Shown here: piece by piece, positions 17,663-25,175 of the stretch
Position numbering within the stretch: the first letter of the stretch is position 1
Layout: each line of letters opens with the position of its first letter
Assembly: GCF_014256275.1 (NCBI RefSeq)
Contig: NZ_JACCFE010000002.1
Coordinates: 434,001-498,000, forward strand
From: Rhodococcus sp. 4CII
Lineage (GTDB): Bacteria > Actinomycetota > Actinomycetes > Mycobacteriales > Mycobacteriaceae
Direction: 5' to 3'
DNA length: 64,000 nucleotides
Made by a program: the position numbers and the translations under genes
The notes under the pieces: generated by a model
Database searches by the model: none
What the model was told of the DNA's origin: nothing
The model's input: the letters and a program-made list of their open reading frames with translations, nothing else

Positions 17663-19086
17663 TGCCGGACCTCCTCGACCGCGCGGTCGTACGTGATCAC
17701 GGCGCCCGTGGGGTGCGCCCGCTGGTAACGGTCGGCCGCGGCGCCGGTGGTGAACGGCAGGAAGGTGTCGCCGTCGCGGACCCACACCGATTTGTCCGCG
17801 AACCATCGGGTGCCCAGCTCGGCGTCGGGGACGTAGGCGGAGCGCACCGTGCGGCCCTCGGCCCGGGCCTGCTTCACCGCCCGCAGCAGGCACGTCGGGT
17901 TCGCGGCCGGCTGGGTGGCCGCGCCGTCGATCCAGACCTCCCCGGCGAGAGCGGGATCGTCCGCCGGTGCGGCGCACACCGGGTCGGTGCCGGTGACGGC
18001 GGCCGGATTGGCCGTCGACGCCAGGGCGGTGTCGTAGTTCTGCCCGTCGGCCTCGAACGCGGACCGGAGCGGCGCATCGTTCACGAAACCCCCGACGTCG
18101 AGGTCGGCGAAGTCGCCGATCGACTTCAGGTACGGCACATCGTTCTTCAGCGCATCGATCAGCCCGGGCTTGAGTGTCGTGTCGAACGACGTGCCACCCG
18201 GACCGTTGTACAGGTACACGACCTCCTGGGGCAGCCCGCTCGCGTCGGCGACGATCCGAGACGCCTCGAGCGGCTGGGTGCGGATGAACTGCGTGGCGTC
18301 GAGTTGTGCCCGCAGGAACGCGTCGAGAACTTCGGGGTGTTCGTCGGCGTAGACGTCCCGGACCACCACTCCGTGCAGGGTCGGCGTGTGGAGTTCGGCG
18401 CCGTCGTACAGCAGTTTGGCCTTGTCCTGGAAGACGAGAAGTCCGGGCCAGGCGACGAACTGCGACAACGCCGCCACCTGACCGGATTCCAGTGCCGAGG
18501 TTCCGACCTGCGGCTGCTGGTTCAGCACCTCGACGCCGGTGGCCGGGTCGATCCCGGCGCGGTCGAGCGCCCGGACGAGGGTGCCGTGGCCCGCCGAGCC
18601 GACGCTCGCGGACACCTTCCGGCCCGCCAGATCGCCGAGTGTGGTCGCCGGTGAGTTCGGCGGCACCACCACCATGTTCAGGGCACCCTTGGGGTTGTAG
18701 CCTGTCACCGACACGATCTGCGTCTTCGACCGCGGGTTCGCCTGGGTCCGGGAACCGTTGATCAGCATGGGGTAGTCGCCCATCGATCCGATGTCGATCT
18801 TCTCGGCGACCATCTGCGCGGTGATCGGCGCACCGGTGTCGTAGTCCTGCCATTCGACGGAGTACTTCGTCCCGGTCTGCTCGGTGACCTCCTGCAGTCG
18901 CTGCTCGAGGTACCCCTGCGCGCGGAGCAGGGTTCCGGCGGTGACGGTGTTGATCGTCTTGGACTGGTACCCGATCACCACCGTCACCGCGTCACCGTCG
19001 GCGGTGGCCGGTTCGAGGGAGCAACTCGTCGCCACGAGTGTCAGTGCCGCGGCGGCGATCGCGGCGGCGGGAAAGCGTCGCTTCAT
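17659..19086 (-). CDS. ABC transporter substrate-binding lipoprotein with NosL-like C-terminal domain
   Basis: Periplasmic-type binding lipoprotein, 475 residues. The signal peptide (AAAIAAAALTLVATSC, cysteine about residue 22) gives lipid anchoring, though the lipobox is weak. Residues about 35-370 are an NMT1/SsuA-type binding fold (VTVVIGYQSKTINTVTAG, KIDIGSMGDYPMLING, KVSASVGSAGHGTLVRAL). The family normally ends near 330-350. The last 95 residues (SAYVPDAELGTRWFADKS..., AVITYDRAVEEV) resemble NosL-type domains, which in nitrous-oxide reductase systems carry copper. The fusion is unusual and the NosL reading is by eye. Substrate unknown. Confidence 0.85.
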   Translation of the reverse strand: MKRRFPAAAIAAAALTLVATSCSLEPATADGDAVTVVIGYQSKTINTVTAGTLLRAQGYLEQRLQEVTEQTGTKYSVEWQDYDTGAPITAQMVAEKIDIGSMGDYPMLINGSRTQANPRSKTQIVSVTGYNPKGALNMVVVPPNSPATTLGDLAGRKVSASVGSAGHGTLVRALDRAGIDPATGVEVLNQQPQVGTSALESGQVAALSQFVAWPGLLVFQDKAKLLYDGAELHTPTLHGVVVRDVYADEHPEVLDAFLRAQLDATQFIRTQPLEASRIVADASGLPQEVVYLYNGPGGTSFDTTLKPGLIDALKNDVPYLKSIGDFADLDVGGFVNDAPLRSAFEADGQNYDTALASTANPAAVTGTDPVCAAPADDPALAGEVWIDGAATQPAANPTCLLRAVKQARAEGRTVRSAYVPDAELGTRWFADKSVWVRDGDTFLPFTTGAAADRYQRAHPTGAVITYDRAVEEVRQ

Positions 19087-19102
19087 CTCAGTGGTCTTTC
19101 GG

Positions 19103-19330
19103 TCAGCGGAGGAGGTAGGGCATGTTCACGGTGACGGCGCCGGTCGGGCAGCGCGCCGCGCAGGGGCCGCAGTACCAGCATTCGTCGACGTGCATGAACG
19201 CCTTGCCGTTGTCGGGATTGATCGCCAGCGAATCGAGGGGGCAGATCTCGACGCAGAGAGTGCAGCCCTCGATGCACAGCGACTCGTCGATGGTGACGGG
19301 CACGTCGGCCCGTTGGTTGACCAAGGTCAT
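19103..19330 (-). CDS. AprB-like 2x[4Fe-4S] ferredoxin
   Basis: 75-residue ferredoxin with two cluster motifs: CIEGCTLCVEICP and CWYCGPCAARCP. The first spacing (CxxxCxxCxxxC) and the CWxCxxCxxxCP form of the second resemble the N-terminal part of adenylylsulfate reductase beta subunit AprB. The long C-terminal tail that wraps around AprA in true dissimilatory enzymes is absent. The ATG overlaps the GntR stop (ATGA). It is the likely electron partner of the AprA-like flavoprotein in the same operon. Confidence 0.9.
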   Translation of the reverse strand: MTLVNQRADVPVTIDESLCIEGCTLCVEICPLDSLAINPDNGKAFMHVDECWYCGPCAARCPTGAVTVNMPYLLR

Positions 19331-20106
19331 GAGGTGAGCTCCCAGTTCGTGATGTCGGGTCGGCGGACGAGGTTGCCGCGCATGGTGATTCGGTCACCGC
19401 GCATGCGGATGTATTCGAGGTCGACGGGACGTCCGTCGACGAGCCGGGAGAGGCGTTCGAGCAGCAGCAGCGCCGCACCCTCCGGCGTCTGGAGGTTCGC
19501 GGCGGAATGTGCGTCGGCGTTGACGGATTCGATCGAGAGGTCGGCCGAGCCGAGGGGCTGACCGCAGACCTCCTCGATCAGCGCGAACACGTCGTTGGAT
19601 TCGAGGTCGCGCCCGAGGATCTCGGCTCCGATGTCGGGAACGAGATAGGTCAGGTCGAGGCTGAGCGGCAGGTCGCCGAGGTAGCGGACCCGCTCGATGT
19701 AGACGGCGGGTTCGCCCGCCCCCAGCTGCAGTCGGCGGGCGACTGCGGGCGGCGGGGCGATCTCCACCGCCGCGCGCACGTCGTTGCGGACCTCGCCGTG
19801 CCCCTCGAGCGTCTCCTTCAGGCCGAGCAGGGCGCCCAGTCCGTGGTCGTACTTGCGCCGCGCCACGTGGGTTCCCACGCGCGGGGCCCGGTCGATGAGC
19901 CCTTCCTGCTTGAGCAGTGCCAGCCCGTCACGGACCGCGTTGCGCGACACGCCGAACTCGGCGGCCAGTTCCGATTCCGACGGCAGTCCCCGCTCGACGA
20001 AGGCATCCGCGTGGACCTGCTGACGGAGCAGGTCGGCGAATCTGCGCGCATGATCCGCGCGGGAACTGCGCGACGCCGCCTGGAGGGGAGTCGGATTCGC
20101 CACCAC
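19327..20106 (-). CDS. GntR family regulator, HutC/UTRA type
   Basis: Transcription factor of 259 residues, first gene of the AprAB-like/ABC operon. The N-terminal winged helix (about 20-90) reads LPSESELAAEFGVSRNAVRDGLALLKQEGLI; the ligand-binding UTRA domain (about 105-245) follows, with ERVRYLGDLPLSLDLTYLV. Two adjacent GTG codons (20106 and 20103) are possible starts after an AAGGAG ribosome site. It probably senses the imported compound or a metabolite of it and regulates its own operon (inference). The divergent siderophore gene has a separate IdeR box. Confidence 0.9.
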   Translation of the reverse strand: MVANPTPLQAASRSSRADHARRFADLLRQQVHADAFVERGLPSESELAAEFGVSRNAVRDGLALLKQEGLIDRAPRVGTHVARRKYDHGLGALLGLKETLEGHGEVRNDVRAAVEIAPPPAVARRLQLGAGEPAVYIERVRYLGDLPLSLDLTYLVPDIGAEILGRDLESNDVFALIEEVCGQPLGSADLSIESVNADAHSAANLQTPEGAALLLLERLSRLVDGRPVDLEYIRMRGDRITMRGNLVRRPDITNWELTS

Positions 20107-20353
20107 GGTCTCCTTCGTCGAATGTGCGTGTGAGCTGGACGAAGACTCACGCTAACGGCACTCCGCCGGGCCGGGAGCCGCGTCGGACGGGCACTCGGAC
20201 CGCTCGTGCGAATCGGCCGGGTCCGCGACGGGACGGGCGCGCCTCACCTGCGTGAACGCGACCTCCACCGGGTAATGCGCCAGGTCGCGCCGATCCCGGG
20301 ATTTGCAATCACGCTGATTCGAAGTGGCGACGTCCGCGGATCGGGCCGCAAGC

Positions 20354-20372
20354 CTAGGTTAGGCTTACCTTC
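20354..20372. promoter_or_regulatory. IdeR/DtxR iron box
   Basis: CTAGGTTAGGCTTACCTTC matches the 19-base IdeR consensus TTAGGTTAGGCTAACCTAA at 14 of 19 positions, including the TAGGTTAGGCT core. It lies 28-46 bases upstream of the GTG of the siderophore-binding gene, in promoter position. Iron-dependent repression by IdeR (encoded here at 57207) is inferred. Confidence 0.8.
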
Positions 20373-20399
20373 TAATCCCCTCCCGAAGGAGCCGTTGCC

Positions 20400-21416
20400 G
20401 TGTTCGCACCCACCGCCCGACGCCAGATCGCCGTCGCACTCGTCGTGGCCAGTTCGTCCCTCTTCCTCGCCGCGTGCTCGTCCGGCGACAGCGGAGGCAC
20501 CACGGAAGCGGCCGGTGCGGGCTTTCCGGTGACGATCGACAACACGTTCGGCTCGACCACCCTCGACGCGTCGCCCGCGCGCATCGTCACACTCGGATGG
20601 AACGCCCAGGACGTCGTGTACGCACTCGGCCAGACACCGGTCGGCATGCCCGAGTACGCGTACGGTGCCGAGGCGAACGGGGTGATGCCCTGGCTGCAGG
20701 ACCGATTCGATCCGGCCGAGACCACCCTGCTCGACGCGGCCACGTCCACCCCCATCGAGTCGGTCGCCTCGCTGGCGCCGGACGTGGTCCTCGCCCCGTA
20801 CGAGGGATTCGACCAGGCCACCTACGAGAAGCTGTCGGGAATCGCCCCCACCGTGGCGTACCCGGACAAGGCGTGGCAGACCACGTGGCAGGACCAGACC
20901 ACGCTGGTCGGACAGGCGCTGGGCAAGAGCGCGGAGGCGGAACGGCTCGTGGCAGGTCTCGACGACACCCTCGCCCGGACGGCCGCCGCGCATCCCGAAT
21001 TCGCAGGCAAGACGATCTCGGTGATCAACTTCGACACCGACGCCGCGACCGTCAACGTCTACATGCCGTCCGATCCCCGCGTCCAGGTGCTCACGCAGCT
21101 CGGGTTCACCGTGTCGCCTGGCGTGCAGAAGCTGGCTTCGACGAACGACCCCGACAAGTTCTTCGCCGACATCTCGGTGGAGAACATCTCCGATGTCGAC
21201 GCCGACGTCGTGGTCGCGTTCGTCCCGGAGAACACCACCGTGGCCGCGAACCCGGCCTACGCGAATCTCGGCGCCATCGGCCGGGGTACCGCCGTCCCGC
21301 TGTCGGACACGAAGATCATCTCGGGGCTCAGCCAAACGAGCGTACTCGCGACGCCCTGGGTCCTGGACAAGCTGACACCACCGCTCAGCGAGGCCGCGAA
21401 GAAAGCGGGTGCCTGA
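20400..21416 (+). CDS. iron-siderophore ABC transporter binding lipoprotein (FecB/FepB type)
   Basis: Cell-surface lipoprotein of 338 residues with signal peptide and lipobox LAAC (cysteine 26). The cluster A-2 periplasmic binding fold shows RIVTLGWNAQDVVYALGQTPVG, SVASLAPDVVLAPYEGF and VENISDVDADVVVAFVP. The GTG start at 20400 has AAGGA nine bases upstream. No permease or ATPase gene is next to it, so it must work with components encoded elsewhere. Iron control is supported by the IdeR box. The exact siderophore is unknown. Confidence 0.88.
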   Translation: MFAPTARRQIAVALVVASSSLFLAACSSGDSGGTTEAAGAGFPVTIDNTFGSTTLDASPARIVTLGWNAQDVVYALGQTPVGMPEYAYGAEANGVMPWLQDRFDPAETTLLDAATSTPIESVASLAPDVVLAPYEGFDQATYEKLSGIAPTVAYPDKAWQTTWQDQTTLVGQALGKSAEAERLVAGLDDTLARTAAAHPEFAGKTISVINFDTDAATVNVYMPSDPRVQVLTQLGFTVSPGVQKLASTNDPDKFFADISVENISDVDADVVVAFVPENTTVAANPAYANLGAIGRGTAVPLSDTKIISGLSQTSVLATPWVLDKLTPPLSEAAKKAGA

Positions 21417-21420
21417 ACTC

Positions 21421-21435
21421 CCGCCTGACAGGCGG
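21421..21435 (+). terminator. short hairpin after the siderophore-binding gene
   Basis: CCGCCT-GAC-AGGCGG, six base pairs and a three-base loop, 5 bases after the stop. No T tract. Confidence 0.45.
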
Positions 21436-21512
21436 TCTCGGGCGTAACGTATTCCGGTACACCTAGTTCGGTTGTGCCCGCATCAGGAACGCTCGTCGAA
21501 AGCAGGTATGCG

Positions 21513-22910
21513 ATGACGCAGATGTCCGAAAGACACACCGCGAAGGTCATCGGCGTCACCGTAGCCGCCGCGGTCGGGGGATTCCTCTTCGGTTTCGACA
21601 GCTCGGTCATCAACGGCGCCGTCGACTCCATCCAGGACCACTTCGAGCTGGGGTCGTTCTTCACGGGCTTCGCCGTGGCGATCGCCCTGCTCGGATGTGC
21701 TGTGGGCGCATGGTTTGCGGGCCGCCTCGCGGACCGCTGGGGCCGCAAGAAAGTGATGCTGCTCGGCTCGGTGCTGTTCGTGGTGTCCTCGCTGGGAGCC
21801 GGCCTCGCCTTCAGCGTCCCCGACCTGATGCTGTGGCGCGTCCTCGGCGGCCTCGGCATCGGTATCGCGTCGGTCATTGCGCCCACGTACATCTCGGAGA
21901 TCGCCCCGGCCCGCTACCGCGGCGCGTTGGCGTCGCTGCAGCAACTGGCCATCACGCTCGGCATCTTCGCGGCACTGCTGTCTGACGCGGTGCTGCAGAA
22001 CGCCGCGGGCGGCGCCTCCAACGAGCTGTGGCTGAACCTCGAGGCCTGGCGCTGGATGTTCATCGTCGGCGTGGTCCCCGCGGTCGTGTACGGCGTTCTC
22101 GCCCTGATGATCCCCGAGTCCCCGCGGTACCTCGTGGGCAAGCACCTCGATCAGGAAGCCGCCGACATCCTCGCGAACATCACCGGCGAGGTCGACCCGC
22201 ACGAGCGCGTCACCGAGATCCGGCTCACCCTCCGCCGCGAGTCGACGGCGTCGTTCGACGACATCCGCGGCCCCAAGTTCGGGCTCCAGCCACTGGTCTG
22301 GGTCGGCATCTTCATGGCCATCTTCCAGCAGTTCGTGGGCATCAACGCGATCTTCTACTACTCGACCACACTCTGGAAGTCGGTGGGCTTCACCGAGAAC
22401 GAGTCGTTCACCACGTCGGTGATCACCGCGATCATCAACGTGGGCATGACGTTCGTCGCGATCCTGTTCGTCGACCGGGTCGGCCGCAAGATTCTGCTCG
22501 AGGTGGGCTCGCTCGGCATGTTCCTGAGCCTGCTCCTGGCGGCGATCGCCTTCTCCCAGGCGACCGGCAGCGGCGACGACGTGGTACTCCCCAGCCCGTG
22601 GGGGGCGCTCGCCCTGGTCGGCGCCAACCTGTTCGTGATCTTCTTCGCCGCCACCTGGGGTCCGATCATGTGGGTGATGCTGGGCGAGATGTTCCCCAAC
22701 AACATGCGCGCCTACGCACTCGGCATCAGCACGGCGGCGAACTGGATCGCGAACTTCACGGTCACCCTCTCGTTCCCGCCGCTCACCCGGTCGGTGGGGC
22801 TGTGGTTCCTGTACGGACTGTTCGCGTTCTTCGCGTTACTGTCCTACTTCTTCGTCCGGATGAAGGTCCGAGAGACGAAGGGGATGGAGCTCGAGGAGAT
22901 GCACACCTGA
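21513..22910 (+). CDS. sugar porter family MFS transporter
   Basis: Twelve-helix proton symporter or facilitator of the sugar porter family, 465 residues from ATG 21513; an in-frame GTG at 21474 adds 13 polar residues and is less likely. Signature motifs are GFLFGFDSSVINGA in helix 1, GRLADRWGRKKVML after helix 2, PESPRYLVGK before the central loop, QQFVGINAIFYYS in helix 7 and DRVGRKILLEVG between helices 8 and 9. The sugar or polyol carried is not evident. It stands alone between the siderophore gene and dxs and ends in a perfect hairpin. Confidence 0.92.
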   Translation: MTQMSERHTAKVIGVTVAAAVGGFLFGFDSSVINGAVDSIQDHFELGSFFTGFAVAIALLGCAVGAWFAGRLADRWGRKKVMLLGSVLFVVSSLGAGLAFSVPDLMLWRVLGGLGIGIASVIAPTYISEIAPARYRGALASLQQLAITLGIFAALLSDAVLQNAAGGASNELWLNLEAWRWMFIVGVVPAVVYGVLALMIPESPRYLVGKHLDQEAADILANITGEVDPHERVTEIRLTLRRESTASFDDIRGPKFGLQPLVWVGIFMAIFQQFVGINAIFYYSTTLWKSVGFTENESFTTSVITAIINVGMTFVAILFVDRVGRKILLEVGSLGMFLSLLLAAIAFSQATGSGDDVVLPSPWGALALVGANLFVIFFAATWGPIMWVMLGEMFPNNMRAYALGISTAANWIANFTVTLSFPPLTRSVGLWFLYGLFAFFALLSYFFVRMKVRETKGMELEEMHT

Positions 22911-22924
22911 CCCAGCAGACACGG

Positions 22925-22957
22925 ATCCGGCCGAATCACACTGTGATTCGGCCGGAT
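22925..22957. terminator. bidirectional terminator between the MFS gene and dxs
   Basis: ATCCGGCCGAATCACA and TGTGATTCGGCCGGAT are exact complements separated by one base, a 16-base inverted repeat followed by TTTC. It lies between convergent stops. Confidence 0.85.
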
Positions 22958-22979
22958 TTCTCGTGTCGGGCGGTCGGCG

Positions 22980-24923
22980 CTACTGCTTCTCCGCCCGCCG
23001 CGCGTCGAGGTCGGCGACCACGCCGTTCTGCTGCCCGGCGCGCAGGTTCCCGAGACCGGCGAACCACCCGGTGATCTGCCGGGCGACGTCCTGTGCGGTG
23101 AGACCCAGCTCGGCATGGATCTGCGCCCGCGACGCGTGGTCGAGGAACCGCTGCGGAACACCGAGATCACGACAGGGGACGTCGACCCCGGCCGACCGCA
23201 GCGCCGCGGAGACGGTGGAACCGACACCGCCGTGCAGTCCGCTGTCCTCGACGGTGACGACCATCGTGTAGTCCTCGGCGAACTTCACCAGCGACTCCGG
23301 GACCGGCAGGACCCACCGCGGGTCGACCACGGTCGCCGAGATGCCTTGCTGCTCCAGGCGTTCCGCTGCTGCGAGCGCGAGTCCGGCGAACGCGCCGACC
23401 GACACGATGAGTACGTCGTTCCGCCCGGCGGGGGCACGGAGGACGTCGATGACACCGTCGAGACGGCGCACCGCGGGGACGTCGTCACAGACCGTGCCCT
23501 TCGGGAAGCGGAGCGCGGTCGGGCCGTCGTCCACCGTCAGGGCCTCGTCCAACTCCTCCCGCAGGGTGGCGGTGTCGCGGGGGGCGGCGACCCTCATCCC
23601 AGGGACGATCCCCAGCAGCGACATGTCCCACATGCCGTTGTGGCTGGCGCCGTCGCTGCCGGTGATGCCGGCGCGATCGAGGACGAGGGTAACGGGCAGC
23701 TTCAGCAACGCCACGTCCATCAGCAACTGATCGAAGGCGCGGTTGAGGAATGTCGAGTAGACCGCGACCACCGGGTGCAGACCCCCGAGCGCGAGGCCGG
23801 CAGCCGACGTCACGGCGTGCTGTTCGGCGATCCCGACGTCGAACATGCGGTCGGGGTACTTCTCGCCGAACGCCGCGAGACCTGTCGGGCCCGCCATCGC
23901 GGCGGTGATCGCCACGACGTCCTGCCGGCGGCTCGCCTGATCGATCAGCTCGGCCGAGAACACCGACGTCCAATCGGCGGCCGCGTTTCCGGCGGATTTA
24001 CCCGTGACGGGGTCGATCACGCCCGTCGAGTGCATCTGATCGGCCACGTGGTTCTCGGCGGGGGCGTAGCCCATGCCTTTGCGGGTGACGGCGTGGACGA
24101 TGACCGGTCCGCCGAACGCCTTCGCGCGGCGCAGCGCGGATTCCATCGCCGCCTCGTCGTGTCCGTCGACCGGTCCGAGGTACTTGATGCCCAGATCGGT
24201 GAACATCACCTGCGGGGCGACGGCATCCTTGAGACCCGCCTTCATGCCGTGCAGAACCGAGTAGGCGGTGCGACCCACCCACGGAAGCTTCTTGACGATG
24301 CGACGACCGCTGTCGAGGATGCGCTCGTATCCCGGCTGGAGCCGGAGGGCCGCGAGGTGGTCGGCGAGCCCGCCGATGGTCGGCGCGTACGAGCGGCCGT
24401 TGTCGTTGACGACGATGACCACCGAGCGGTCCTTGCCGGCCGCGATGTTGTTGAGCGCCTCCCAGCACATGCCGCCGGTGAGCGCGCCGTCGCCGACGAC
24501 GGCCACGACGTGTCGGTCCTGGCCGGTCAGCTCGAACGCCTTCGCGAGGCCGTCCGCGTAGGACAGCGACGCCGACGCGTGGGAGGACTCGACCCAGTCG
24601 TGGTCGCTCTCCGCCCGGCACGGGTAGCCGGACAGGCCGCCCTGTTTGCGGAGCGAGTCGAAATCGTCCTTGCGGCCGGTGAGGATCTTGTGGACGTACG
24701 CCTGGTGGCCCGTGTCGAAGATGATCGGGTCGGCCGGCGAATCGAAGATGCGGTGCAGTGCGAGGGTCAGCTCGACGACGCCCAGGTTGGGGCCGAGGTG
24801 CCCGCCGGTCGCCGCGACCTTCTGGACGAGGAACTCACGAATCTCGGCGGCGAGCTGTTTCATCTCCGCCGAATTCAGCTGACGAAGATCGTCAGGCGTC
24901 TGGATACGGGCAAGAACACCCAA
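22980..24923 (-). CDS. dxs: 1-deoxy-D-xylulose-5-phosphate synthase
   Basis: First enzyme of the MEP isoprenoid route: thiamine-diphosphate-dependent condensation of pyruvate with glyceraldehyde 3-phosphate. 647 residues if started at TTG 24923, which gives MGVLARIQTPDDL and has GGAGGGAG upstream; a longer frame to 24971 lacks this support. Motifs include GGHLGPNLGVVELTLALH, the TPP motif GDGALTGGMCWEALNN, DRAGITGSDGASHNGMWD and the C-terminal transketolase block. From memory, mycobacteria also place dxs1 close to rnd; here about 13 kb has been inserted between them. Confidence 0.95.
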   Translation of the reverse strand: MGVLARIQTPDDLRQLNSAEMKQLAAEIREFLVQKVAATGGHLGPNLGVVELTLALHRIFDSPADPIIFDTGHQAYVHKILTGRKDDFDSLRKQGGLSGYPCRAESDHDWVESSHASASLSYADGLAKAFELTGQDRHVVAVVGDGALTGGMCWEALNNIAAGKDRSVVIVVNDNGRSYAPTIGGLADHLAALRLQPGYERILDSGRRIVKKLPWVGRTAYSVLHGMKAGLKDAVAPQVMFTDLGIKYLGPVDGHDEAAMESALRRAKAFGGPVIVHAVTRKGMGYAPAENHVADQMHSTGVIDPVTGKSAGNAAADWTSVFSAELIDQASRRQDVVAITAAMAGPTGLAAFGEKYPDRMFDVGIAEQHAVTSAAGLALGGLHPVVAVYSTFLNRAFDQLLMDVALLKLPVTLVLDRAGITGSDGASHNGMWDMSLLGIVPGMRVAAPRDTATLREELDEALTVDDGPTALRFPKGTVCDDVPAVRRLDGVIDVLRAPAGRNDVLIVSVGAFAGLALAAAERLEQQGISATVVDPRWVLPVPESLVKFAEDYTMVVTVEDSGLHGGVGSTVSAALRSAGVDVPCRDLGVPQRFLDHASRAQIHAELGLTAQDVARQITGWFAGLGNLRAGQQNGVVADLDARRAEKQ

Positions 24924-25175
24924 CGAGATCGCTCCCTCCGTGATGCACGCGACCGTGCGTGCCTCTGCCACGTGGCTTTCGTGTCACGTCACAGTGGAAC
25001 CAGTCTACGGAGCCGCGGAAGCGAGGGACACACGGTACCGGCCGCCGCGGCCCCGTAGTGCGGGTTCGTCCTCGGGCATTCCGGCCACAGCCGTGACCGG
25101 GTTCACACAATTGCGTCGCCGGGCGGACCGGACGGAACCCCCGACAGCGTCGTGAACAGCCTCTAGGGTCGACTC

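Noticed and set aside
13327..19330. True dissimilatory sulfate reduction or sulfur oxidation genes
   Set aside because: No dsr, sat or qmo genes nearby, the ferredoxin lacks the AprB tail and the organism type is aerobic heterotrophic; only similarity to AprAB is claimed.
20130..20150. GTGAG-N11-CTCAC as operator of the GntR regulator
   Set aside because: Short arms with a long spacer and no match to the known HutC-type operator pattern; could be chance in this base composition.
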